DNA of 11,844 nucleotides from an uncultured Duncaniella sp. (lineage in GTDB: Bacteria; Bacteroidota; Bacteroidia; Bacteroidales; Muribaculaceae). Position 1 is the first letter of the stretch, and each line of letters begins with the position of its first letter. Below the pieces are notes generated by a model, which saw only the letters and a program-made list of their open reading frames with translations, was not told where the DNA came from and did not search any database. A program made the translations under genes and the position numbers. Shown one piece after another: positions 7,338 to 11,844 of the stretch. The stretch covers positions 26,333-38,176 of the forward strand of contig CAJUIX010000029.1 of the NCBI GenBank assembly GCA_910586665.1. Reading direction: 5' to 3'.

Positions 7338-7798
7338 GAATAAACGTTCATATCAATATCGGATCTAACAGCGGCCACCGCGAGGCTCTTCTGGAGCAGG
7401 CGGTGGCCGCTATCTCTTCGGAGTTCGGCGAGGGGACGGTGAGGAGGTCGACGGTGGTTGAGTCGGAGCCCTGGGGCTTTGAGTCGGCTAACCGTTTTCT
7501 GAACGTGGGTGTGATGGTGAGCATGGAGTCGGACGAGGGTCGGAGCCGCGAGGAGCGGGCGCTTGAGATTTTCGGACGGCTGATGGAGATCCAGCGCTCG
7601 ATTGACCCGTCGCCGCACAGGGACGGGGAGGGGAGGTATATTGACAGGCGGATTGATATCGACCTTATAACGATTGATGACTGGGTGGTGGAGACGCCTG
7701 AGCTGACGCTGCCTCATCCGAGGATGCATCTGAGGGAGTTTGTGCTGGGGCCGATGAGGGAGATTGAAGAGGGTTTAAGGTTTGGGTTTAAGGTTTAG
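7334..7798 (+). CDS. folK: 2-amino-4-hydroxy-6-hydroxymethyldihydropteridine diphosphokinase (HPPK)
   Basis: The 154-residue protein matches HPPK, which transfers pyrophosphate from ATP to the pterin precursor of folate. It has the opening strand and loop INIGSNSGHR (7-16), the substrate-pocket EPWGF (45-49), the metal-binding D108-I-D110 in RRIDIDLI, and TPELTLPHPR followed by REFVLGP (121-140). A GTG start is needed, because the conserved first strand begins at residue 3 and no ATG precedes it. The GTG overlaps the infB stop as GTGA, so translation is probably coupled to IF-2. The last residues (GLRFGFKV) and the stop codon are encoded by the 28-nt intergenic repeat at 7772-7799. The coding strand is G-rich, unlike the C-rich nusA and M16 genes. 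Confidence 0.93.
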   Translation: MRINVHINIGSNSGHREALLEQAVAAISSEFGEGTVRRSTVVESEPWGFESANRFLNVGVMVSMESDEGRSREERALEIFGRLMEIQRSIDPSPHRDGEGRYIDRRIDIDLITIDDWVVETPELTLPHPRMHLREFVLGPMREIEEGLRFGFKV

Positions 7799-7799
7799 A
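7772..7799 (+). repeat. 28-nt GGTTTAAGG repeat, copy 1
   Basis: This copy is identical over 28 nt to those at 8902-8929 and 10369-10396. It is itself a near-duplication of GGTTTAAGGTTT. It overlaps the end of folK, giving the last eight codons and the TAG stop at 7796-7798. Confidence 0.92.
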
Positions 7800-7842
7800 G
7801 TTTTTTTAGTATAGAGTTTAAAGTATAGAGTATAGAGTTTTC

Positions 7843-7895
7843 TTTGGGTCTTTAGGGTCGTTAAGGTCTTTAGGGTCTTTAAGGTCTTTAGGGTG
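7843..7895 (+). repeat. Array of 9-nt TTTAGGGTC units, array 1
   Basis: Six consecutive units: TTTGGGTC, TTTAGGGTC, GTTAAGGTC, TTTAGGGTC, TTTAAGGTC and TTTAGGGTG. The segment 7832-7859 leading into it matches 10399-10426 at 27 of 28 positions, so the 28-nt repeat, the AT-rich linker and this array form one composite element present twice. Confidence 0.9.
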
Positions 7896-8020
7896 GGGTG
7901 AAAAAGGGCCGGTCGGATGCGGTTTGCAGGCGGACGCTTGGGATTGGTTTGGGGGAGTGAAATTTGTGATGCGGATTAGATAATTAGACGTGCCAATATT
8001 TTGGCGCATGGAAATTTGTC

Positions 8021-8028
8021 TATTTTTG
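8021..8028 (+). promoter_or_regulatory. Possible -7 promoter box
   Basis: TATTTTTG matches TAnnTTTG exactly. The nearest TTTG upstream (8000-8003) leaves only 17 nt, shorter than usual, and overlaps a small hairpin. If used, it would start a transcript near 8034 that either ends at the hairpin 8165-8226 or reads on into the gene at 8340. Confidence 0.4.
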
Positions 8029-8164
8029 TGACGGAAAGGTGAGAGAACCTATCCGTTTTTTTATTATCAATGAAGCGTTTCGTGCTTTATCCTATAACAG
8101 AAAATTCGCCAAAATTTTATCAAAAAGGGTATGGCAGTCGGAAAACGCTCATGCTTGTCGTATG

Positions 8165-8226
8165 TCCACTCCCCGACAAGGGGTATCGATATTCGATTAG
8201 GCGTGGGAGTGGACTGTTTATTTTTT
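8165..8226 (+). terminator. Terminator-like hairpin with competing folds (sRNA end or leader attenuator)
   Basis: TCCACTCCC (8165-8173) pairs perfectly with GGGAGTGGA (8205-8213), and CTG followed by TTTATTTTTT comes after it. Inside lies ATCGA-TAT-TCGAT (8185-8197). An alternative stem CCCC-GACAA-GGGG (8171-8183) would use up part of the left arm, so two folds compete. This could end a roughly 190-nt small RNA starting near 8034, or control the gene at 8340. Confidence 0.5.
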
Positions 8227-8339
8227 GATGGGCGTTTGGCGATGCCTCTGTTATGATAAACAGAACATCGTTCCACGCTTTTATTTTTTTTATTGCTAAT
8301 CAGCGATTTGGGGACGGATTGCGGTTGAATTTTTTTGCT

Positions 8340-8798
8340 ATGAAAAGAGTAATGAGTTTTGTTTTGTATGTGCTGATTGCATCATGGCTTATGCCGGCAT
8401 ACTGCTATGTCACAGATTTTGATTTCTATGGAGAGCATTACCGGCTTGATGATGTCAGCGGGCTCGCTTTCAGACTGTGTGACGGAATCCGTATGGCGAC
8501 AGTTGTCTCCCCGGACCGGCTTCCTGATTTAAGTAAGGCATGCCGTATTTTAAATGATTCTGTAGCTATAAATAATAAAAGGTTGGAAGATTCCTATCAC
8601 AGTTGTGGCGTTTTGTGGCAGAGCAGGCTGCGGTCCCTCGGGCCTGAGAGTGCGGCATATATGGATGCAAGGCAGGCCTATAGTGACGGCCAAGGCGTTC
8701 TGGCAGGAAAAATAAGAACTCTGATTAGTTCTATTGATTCGATTATTGCCGGGGGTGGGACGAGGACAGCTGTTGCCGGTAGGTCTAATTTGGAATAG
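8340..8798 (+). CDS. Hypothetical secreted protein
   Basis: I do not recognise this 152-residue protein. The ATG at 8340 gives a typical signal peptide (MKRVMSFVLYVLIASWLMPA), so I prefer it to the in-frame ATG at 8253, which would add 29 residues ahead of the signal. The mature start YVTDFDFYGEHYRLDD resembles the short beta-strand openings of many secreted Bacteroidales proteins. Four cysteines occur at 22, 47, 68 and 89. The rest looks helical and polar (about 60-135), with a weak Gly/Thr/Ala tail. There is no clear lipobox; PAYC at 19-22 is a poor one. The gene is AT-richer and less codon-biased than its neighbours, so it may be recently acquired or fast evolving. Its TAG stop is the first three bases of a repeat array, so the C-terminus may have been reshaped by repeat insertion. 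Confidence 0.6.
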   Translation: MKRVMSFVLYVLIASWLMPAYCYVTDFDFYGEHYRLDDVSGLAFRLCDGIRMATVVSPDRLPDLSKACRILNDSVAINNKRLEDSYHSCGVLWQSRLRSLGPESAAYMDARQAYSDGQGVLAGKIRTLISSIDSIIAGGGTRTAVAGRSNLE

Positions 8799-8838
8799 GG
8801 TCTTTGGGGGCTTTAAGGTCGTTAGGGTCTTTAGGGAG
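8796..8838 (+). repeat. Array of 9-nt TTTAGGGTC units, array 2
   Basis: The units are TAGGGTC, TTTGGGGGC, TTTAAGGTC, GTTAGGGTC and TTTAGGGAG. The first bases TAG are the stop codon of the preceding gene. GGGGTTGAAAAAAA and a GC-rich stem follow; the same order is seen in degraded form after array 1. Confidence 0.85.
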
Positions 8839-8844
8839 GGGTTG

Positions 8845-8887
8845 AAAAAAAGCAGCCGTCCGGGTGCGGGGCACCTGCGGACGGCTG
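8845..8887 (-). terminator. Intrinsic terminator for the xerC-hpf unit
   Basis: CAGCCGTCCG (8853-8862) pairs perfectly with CGGACGGCTG (8878-8887). Inside, GGTGC/GCACC adds 5 bp around a GGG loop. Read on the minus strand the stem is followed by one C and seven T (complement of 8845-8851), a classical Rho-independent terminator located about 160 nt after the hpf stop. In the plus direction TTTTTT comes only 9 nt after the stem (8896-8901), so plus-strand termination would be weaker. Confidence 0.75.
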
Positions 8888-8901
8888 GGAGGGGATTTTT
8901 T

Positions 8902-8929
8902 GGTTTAAGGTTTGGGTTTAAGGTTTAGA
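8902..8929 (+). repeat. 28-nt GGTTTAAGG repeat, copy 2
   Basis: Identical over 28 nt to copies 1 and 3. It forms the left arm of the long inverted structure that extends to 9038. Confidence 0.92.
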
Positions 8930-9038
8930 TAATACTTTGGGCTTAAATTAGCCAATCTTATATGGTATTGTCTAAACTATAAACTTAAACCTTAAACTCT
9001 CTATGGTATTGTCTAAACTTTAAACCTAAACTTTAAAC
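8903..9038. repeat. Long inverted repeat with two alternative right arms
   Basis: The left arm 8903-8935 can pair with 8965-8997 (28 of 33 complementary) or with 9006-9038 (29 of 33). In a plus-strand transcript the remaining positions are G-U wobbles, apart from one true mismatch in the first pairing and none in the second. The two right arms are a tandem duplication 41 nt apart that shares TATGGTATTGTCTAAACT. The element lies between the converging hypothetical gene and hpf. Confidence 0.8.
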
Positions 9039-9048
9039 TATACTTTGG

Positions 9049-9342
9049 TTATTTCTTGTTTTTGATTTTTTCGAGTTGTTTGTCGAGGGCGTCGATGCAG
9101 AGGTCGATTGCTTCTTCGAATGTGTCGGCTGTCTTGGTGGCTACCTGGTCGGGTTCCTGTGGGACGGTGAGGCTGATGATTGCTTCTTTGTTGAGGGCTG
9201 TCTCGGGTTTTACGACCCGGAGTGATACTTCGGCACTCATCACTGCGGGATAACGCCTGGTCAGTTTTTCGATTTTCTTGTTGATGAAGGAAGTGAGCTT
9301 TTCGCTGATGTCGAAGTGGATGGCGTTGATGTTAGTTTCCAT
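9049..9342 (-). CDS. hpf: Ribosome hibernation promoting factor, short form
   Basis: The 97-residue protein has the HPF/RaiA fold pattern: a first strand (METNINAIHFDIS), a helix (EKLTSFINKKIEKLTRRYP), strands (AEVSLRVV, EAIISLTVP) and a C-terminal helix (FEEAIDLCIDALDKQLEKIKNKK). It lacks the long-HPF C-terminal dimerisation domain. HPF binds the 30S decoding region in slow growth and stores ribosomes in an inactive state. The ATG lies inside the end of xerC (11-nt overlap) and is preceded by a perfect AAGGAGG, so it is cotranscribed and probably has its own ribosome entry. In Bacteroidota hpf commonly sits beside xerC, often ahead of tRNA and tuf genes; those are absent here, and a repeat region follows. 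Confidence 0.92.
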   Translation of the reverse strand: METNINAIHFDISEKLTSFINKKIEKLTRRYPAVMSAEVSLRVVKPETALNKEAIISLTVPQEPDQVATKTADTFEEAIDLCIDALDKQLEKIKNKK

Positions 9343-10282
9343 TTTTTCCTCCTTTTTTTAGTGCACGCGGGTGTGCGAGTTGGTAATTATGTTTAAGTTC
9401 ACTGTAGGTGACATGTGTATATATCTGTGTCGATGCGAGCGATGCGTGTCCGAGGAGTTGCTGTACGGAGCTTATTGGTGCTCCGGCGTTGAGCATGTCG
9501 GTGGCGAAGGAGTGTCGGAGGACGTGGGGGCTCAGCCTTGCGGCGTGGACTCCCCCTTCGGCGAGGGTGCGGTGGACTACGTTGTAGACGAGTCGGCGGT
9601 AGAGGGGACGTCCGTCGGCTCGCACGAGGAGGGGGGCGGTGCGGTCGGCGGGTGATATGGCTGTGGAGGGAGATGCGTCGCGGATGCGCCGGTAGTCGTC
9701 GATTGATTGCATCAGTTCGGGACCGATCGGGATTATTCTTTCCTTATTACGCTTTCCGAGCACTTTTAGTTCACCTTTGCGTGTGTCGGCGTCGATGTCG
9801 AGGAGGCCGACGAGTTCGGAGCACCGTATGCCTGTGGAGTATAAGATGTCGATTATGAGTCGGTCGCGTGTGTCGGTGAAGCCGGCGGGGGGTGTGGCGG
9901 TTTCGGGGTCGTTTTTTTCGAGTATGCGGCCTGTGTCCTCGGGGCGGATGTAGACGGGTAGGTCTTTGGGTGTCTTTGCGAGGGTGAGAGCCGATGCGGG
10001 GTTGGCGGGGAGTCCGTGGCGGCGCATCAGGAAGCGGAAGAAGGCTCGGAGTGATGATGCTTTGCGGCGGACTGTGCGGGGTGAGCATCCCTGTCGGGCT
10101 ATGGTGCCTATCCAGCGGCGGAGGTCGGAGGTGGTGACGTCGGTGACAATGAGTGAGGAGGGGTTGCCGCCGGTGGCAAAGTCGGCCCACGCGCGGAGGT
10201 CGGTGCCGTAGGCATCGACTGTGAGCTTTGAGTAGTTGAGCTCGAGACGCAGGTATTGGAGGAATTCCTCTATCAGGTTCAT
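9332..10282 (-). CDS. xerC: Tyrosine recombinase, XerC/XerD type
   Basis: With the ATG at 10282 the protein has 316 residues, normal for XerC/D. A SAM-like DNA-binding domain (about 1-85) precedes the catalytic domain. All catalytic residues are present: R153 (GIRCSEL), K177, H253 and R256 (HVLRHSFATDML), H279 (LLGHA) and the nucleophile Y288 (IYTHV). Xer recombinases resolve chromosome dimers at dif. A longer TTG-started frame to 10348 exists, but its extra 22 codons contain the promoter and do not resemble the family, so the ATG is chosen. The neighbouring hpf and the family length indicate the core chromosomal enzyme, not a phage or transposon integrase. Whether it is the C or D paralogue cannot be decided here. 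Confidence 0.9.
   Translation of the reverse strand: MNLIEEFLQYLRLELNYSKLTVDAYGTDLRAWADFATGGNPSSLIVTDVTTSDLRRWIGTIARQGCSPRTVRRKASSLRAFFRFLMRRHGLPANPASALTLAKTPKDLPVYIRPEDTGRILEKNDPETATPPAGFTDTRDRLIIDILYSTGIRCSELVGLLDIDADTRKGELKVLGKRNKERIIPIGPELMQSIDDYRRIRDASPSTAISPADRTAPLLVRADGRPLYRRLVYNVVHRTLAEGGVHAARLSPHVLRHSFATDMLNAGAPISSVQQLLGHASLASTQIYTHVTYSELKHNYQLAHPRALKKGGKNGN
9348..9354 (-). promoter_or_regulatory. Perfect Shine-Dalgarno before hpf
   Basis: AAGGAGG on the minus strand lies 5 nt before the hpf ATG and is encoded within the last codons of xerC (KKGGKNGN). Other genes in the window lack such a site, as is usual in Bacteroidota. It fixes the hpf start. Confidence 0.85.
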
Positions 10283-10317
10283 AGGCTCCGCGGTGGGGTA
10301 GGATGGTTGTGCGGAAG

Positions 10318-10349
10318 CGAAAATAGGAACTTTTTTTGAATAAAGCAAG
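10318..10349 (-). promoter_or_regulatory. Promoter of the xerC-hpf unit
   Basis: On the minus strand CTTG (10346-10349) is followed after 20 nt by TATTTTCG (10318-10325), one base from TAnnTTTG. The layout equals that of the rimP promoter. The leader to the ATG at 10282 would be about 30 nt. Confidence 0.55.
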
Positions 10350-10368
10350 CGTTTGGGGGATTTTTTGT

Positions 10369-10396
10369 GGTTTAAGGTTTGGGTTTAAGGTTTAGA
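10369..10396 (+). repeat. 28-nt GGTTTAAGG repeat, copy 3
   Basis: Identical over 28 nt to copies 1 and 2. It lies about 20 nt upstream of the xerC promoter, antisense to both flanking genes, and starts the second full composite element (28-nt repeat, ATAGAGTTTT linker, 9-nt array). Confidence 0.92.
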
Positions 10397-10532
10397 GAAT
10401 AGAGTTTTATTTGGGTCTTTAGGGTCTTTAGGGTCTTTAGGGTCTTTAGGGAGCACGGCTTTCGGAGTATTATCAATACTCGATACTTTAAACTCTATAC
10501 TATCATCTAAACCTTAACCCCAAACCATAAAC
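10370..10532. repeat. Long inverted repeat between pspC-like gene and xerC
   Basis: The arms 10370-10402 and 10500-10532 are complementary at 29 of 33 positions. Between them lie a 9-nt array and a perfect 7-bp hairpin GAGTATT-ATC-AATACTC (10465-10481). A further AAACCTTAAACC-type tract runs to 10565, right up to the end of the PspC-domain gene. No gene is seen in 10350-10575. Confidence 0.78.
10410..10453 (+). repeat. Array of 9-nt TTTAGGGTC units, array 3
   Basis: TTTGGGTC, three perfect TTTAGGGTC units and TTTAGGGAG. It is the cleanest of the four arrays. Confidence 0.9.
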
Positions 10533-10575
10533 TATCTCCTAAACCTTAAACCTAAACTTTAAACCAAGAAAAGGG

Positions 10576-11727
10576 TCAGGCGGTGGTTGCCGGGATGGTG
10601 GCGGCGAGGGTGGTGAGGAGGGAGGAGGAGTAGGTGACTGTGTAGTCGGCGGTTTCGTAGGCGCTGCCGGAGTGGCTGGCTATGGCGAGGAGGACGATGG
10701 CGCCGATGATGAAGAGTGCTTCGAAGATTATTGTGGTGATGACTGCGGCTGCGGAGGGTGTCTTGATGCGGAAGAGGGGTACGGCGGCGTAGCGGACGAC
10801 GGCGAGGGTGGGGAGGAGGACTGAGAAGAAGATGCAGACGTAGCCCCAGGTTTCGACCACGGGCATGGCGGTGTCGGTGAAGTCGAGGCCTTCGATGACG
10901 TTGGGTATTTCGAAGAATGAGAGGAGGATGATGCCTACGATTGATGCGAGTATGACTCCGATGAGTGCGAGGGCGCCGATGGCGAAGACGACGAGGAAGA
11001 AGCCGAGGATGAATTTGGCGGCTATTGAGAAGAAGGTGTTGATGAAGGCTGTGAATGATGAGCTGTCGTCGCCGGGGACGGGTGCGGCGGGGGGTGTGGA
11101 GTTGTTGATGACGGTCTGGCCGATGTTGTCGAGGGTGACGGGCTGTCCCTGCATTTCGAGGATTTCGCGTGGTGTGCGGGCGACGGGGATGACCATCCAT
11201 GCGACGAGGTAGATGATGACGCAGGGCCAGAAGTAGGTGCAGACGGTGATGATGACTGCGAGGATTCGCATGACGGTGACGTCCCAGCCCATGTATTGTG
11301 CGAGGCCGGCGATGACGCCGCCGAAGACTTTGTGGCGGATGTCGCGGTAGAGGCGTTTGTGGATTGGGGGCGGTGTCTGCCCGGGGGTGCGTGGGGCTGA
11401 GGCGGGCTCGGAGGGTTCGGAGGCGGGTTCTGTGGAGGTGTGGGGTGGCTGGGTGGCGGCGGTGTCGTCGTCGGTGAGCTCTTCGGGGCGGCCCATTGTC
11501 TCGATGACGCGGTTGACGTCTTCGAGGATTATTACGTTGGCTCCGAGGCTGATGCGCTCCTGGAAGTGTTCGGAGATGCGTGATTCGATGTCGTCGACGA
11601 TTTCGGTGCCTTCGTCGCCGGTGAATGTGGCGCGGAGCTGTGAGAGGTAGTCGAGGAGGAGTTTGTAGGCGTCTTCGTCGATGTAGAAGACGTTGCCGTT
11701 TATGTTGACGGGGAAGGTTTTTTTCAT
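10576..11727 (-). CDS. PspC-domain membrane protein with N-terminal HAAS-like domain
   Basis: The 383-residue protein has an N-terminal soluble domain (about 15-85) resembling the HAAS-type signalling domain (LLDYLSQLRATF, EIVDDIESRISEHF). A Pro/Ser/Glu linker (90-121) and a PspC domain (about 124-183; KRLYRDIRHKVFGGVIAGLAQYMGWDV followed by one or two membrane helices) come next. The C-terminal half has about four hydrophobic membrane segments (near 230-252, 253-275, 292-312, 328-350). PspC proteins sense or respond to envelope stress in other bacteria. In Bacteroidales such genes usually follow a PadR-type repressor gene, which would lie just beyond the right edge. I see no TAnnTTTG promoter in the 117 nt upstream, which supports cotranscription with an upstream gene. 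The role is inferred from domains only. Confidence 0.85.
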   Translation of the reverse strand: MKKTFPVNINGNVFYIDEDAYKLLLDYLSQLRATFTGDEGTEIVDDIESRISEHFQERISLGANVIILEDVNRVIETMGRPEELTDDDTAATQPPHTSTEPASEPSEPASAPRTPGQTPPPIHKRLYRDIRHKVFGGVIAGLAQYMGWDVTVMRILAVIITVCTYFWPCVIIYLVAWMVIPVARTPREILEMQGQPVTLDNIGQTVINNSTPPAAPVPGDDSSSFTAFINTFFSIAAKFILGFFLVVFAIGALALIGVILASIVGIILLSFFEIPNVIEGLDFTDTAMPVVETWGYVCIFFSVLLPTLAVVRYAAVPLFRIKTPSAAAVITTIIFEALFIIGAIVLLAIASHSGSAYETADYTVTYSSSLLTTLAATIPATTA

Positions 11728-11773
11728 TGGGAGGTTTGGGATTAGGGATTAGGGTTTAGAGGATGGTAATGTC

Positions 11774-11844
11774 CTTAGGGTCTTTAAAGTCTTTAGGGTC
11801 TTTAGGGGAGGAGGGAGTTGGGCCCTTAAAGTCTTTAGGGGAGG
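11774..11844 (+). repeat. Array of 9-nt TTTAGGGTC units, array 4, cut by the window edge
   Basis: CTTAGGGTC, TTTAAAGTC, TTTAGGGTC and TTTAGGGGAGG are followed after 12 nt by CCCTTAAAGTCTTTAGGGGAGG, so the last part is a second partial array. A diverged GGTTTGGGATTAGGG-type tract (11732-11759) precedes it. It lies upstream of the PspC-domain gene and may continue past the window. Confidence 0.85.

Larger units (their letters stand above)
7799..8339. other. 541-nt stretch without a convincing gene
   Basis: After folK come AT-rich TATAGAG repeats (7809-7840), a 9-nt repeat array (7843-7895), and GAAAAA plus a GC-rich stretch (7900-7943) that looks like a decayed copy of the terminator at 8844-8890. 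A 7-bp hairpin follows (7990-8007, GTGCCAA/TTGGCGC), then a TAnnTTTG box (8021-8028), a terminator-like hairpin (8165-8226) and a 6-bp hairpin TCTGTT/AACAGA (8247-8264). A 69-codon minus-strand reading frame (8067-8276) has no support from composition or neighbours. Confidence 0.7.

Noticed and set aside
8067..8276. 69-codon minus-strand frame in the gap before the secreted protein
   Set aside because: It covers the hairpin region, has no promoter, no recognisable protein and no neighbouring operon; the DNA is better explained as structured RNA.
8930..9048. tRNA genes downstream of hpf, as found in many Bacteroidota
   Set aside because: The stretch consists of AT-rich TTTAAACC-type repeats and contains no cloverleaf or T-loop consensus.
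9332..10282. Integrase of a mobile element or integron
   Set aside because: Length, complete XerC/D catalytic set and coupling to hpf point to the core chromosomal recombinase; no attachment sites or cargo genes are evident.
10283..10348. 22-codon N-terminal extension of xerC from a TTG start
   Set aside because: It contains the predicted promoter and precedes the standard Xer N-terminus, so the ATG at 10282 is the better start.
7772..10453. CRISPR array
   Set aside because: The 28-nt repeats are over a kilobase apart without regular spacers, the 9-nt arrays have no spacers, and no cas gene is present.
7843..11844. Telomere-like repeats (TTTAGGG is the plant telomere heptamer)
   Set aside because: The arrays are short, imperfect, have a 9-nt period and lie between bacterial housekeeping genes, so chromosome-end function is not plausible.

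Overview
The window looks like a chromosomal segment of a Bacteroidota genome, order Bacteroidales, and most resembles the moderately GC-rich gut family Muribaculaceae; the family is an inference. The evidence is a set of promoter-like sites with the Bacteroidota -7 consensus TAnnTTTG, the near absence of Shine-Dalgarno sequences, a tiny histone H1-like gene of the Bacteroidales type, and housekeeping genes in recognisable clusters. I see no tRNA, rRNA, CRISPR array, insertion sequence or prophage.

Left part (1-1813): a tandem 13-nt repeat, then a 57-residue histone H1-like gene on the minus strand with a perfect 16-bp terminator. It is divergent from an M16 zinc peptidase gene on the plus strand. 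Both genes have TAnnTTTG promoters in the shared intergenic space. A large inverted repeat follows the peptidase gene.

Centre (2008-7798): the rimP-nusA-infB translation/transcription operon, with a strong promoter and an attenuator-like hairpin in its leader. A pair of REP-like palindromes lies between nusA and infB. infB (1053 codons, with a very long Ala/Pro/Lys linker) overlaps by 4 nt a GTG-started folK, which adds a folate-synthesis gene to the operon.

Right part (7799-11844): a mostly non-coding, repeat-rich stretch that holds a possible small RNA or regulated leader and one AT-richer, probably secreted hypothetical protein. It is followed on the minus strand by the xerC-hpf pair (tyrosine recombinase and ribosome hibernation factor, overlapping by 11 nt with an embedded perfect Shine-Dalgarno) and a PspC-domain membrane protein.

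The most unusual feature is a family of composite intergenic elements. A 28-nt GGTTTAAGG-type repeat occurs in three identical copies. Arrays of a 9-nt TTTAGGGTC unit recur at four places, twice beside the 28-nt repeat in the same order. Inverted relatives of the repeat create long imperfect hairpins. These elements lie outside the genes but provide the stop codons of two of them. I cannot assign a function; transcript 3'-end formation is the simplest hypothesis.
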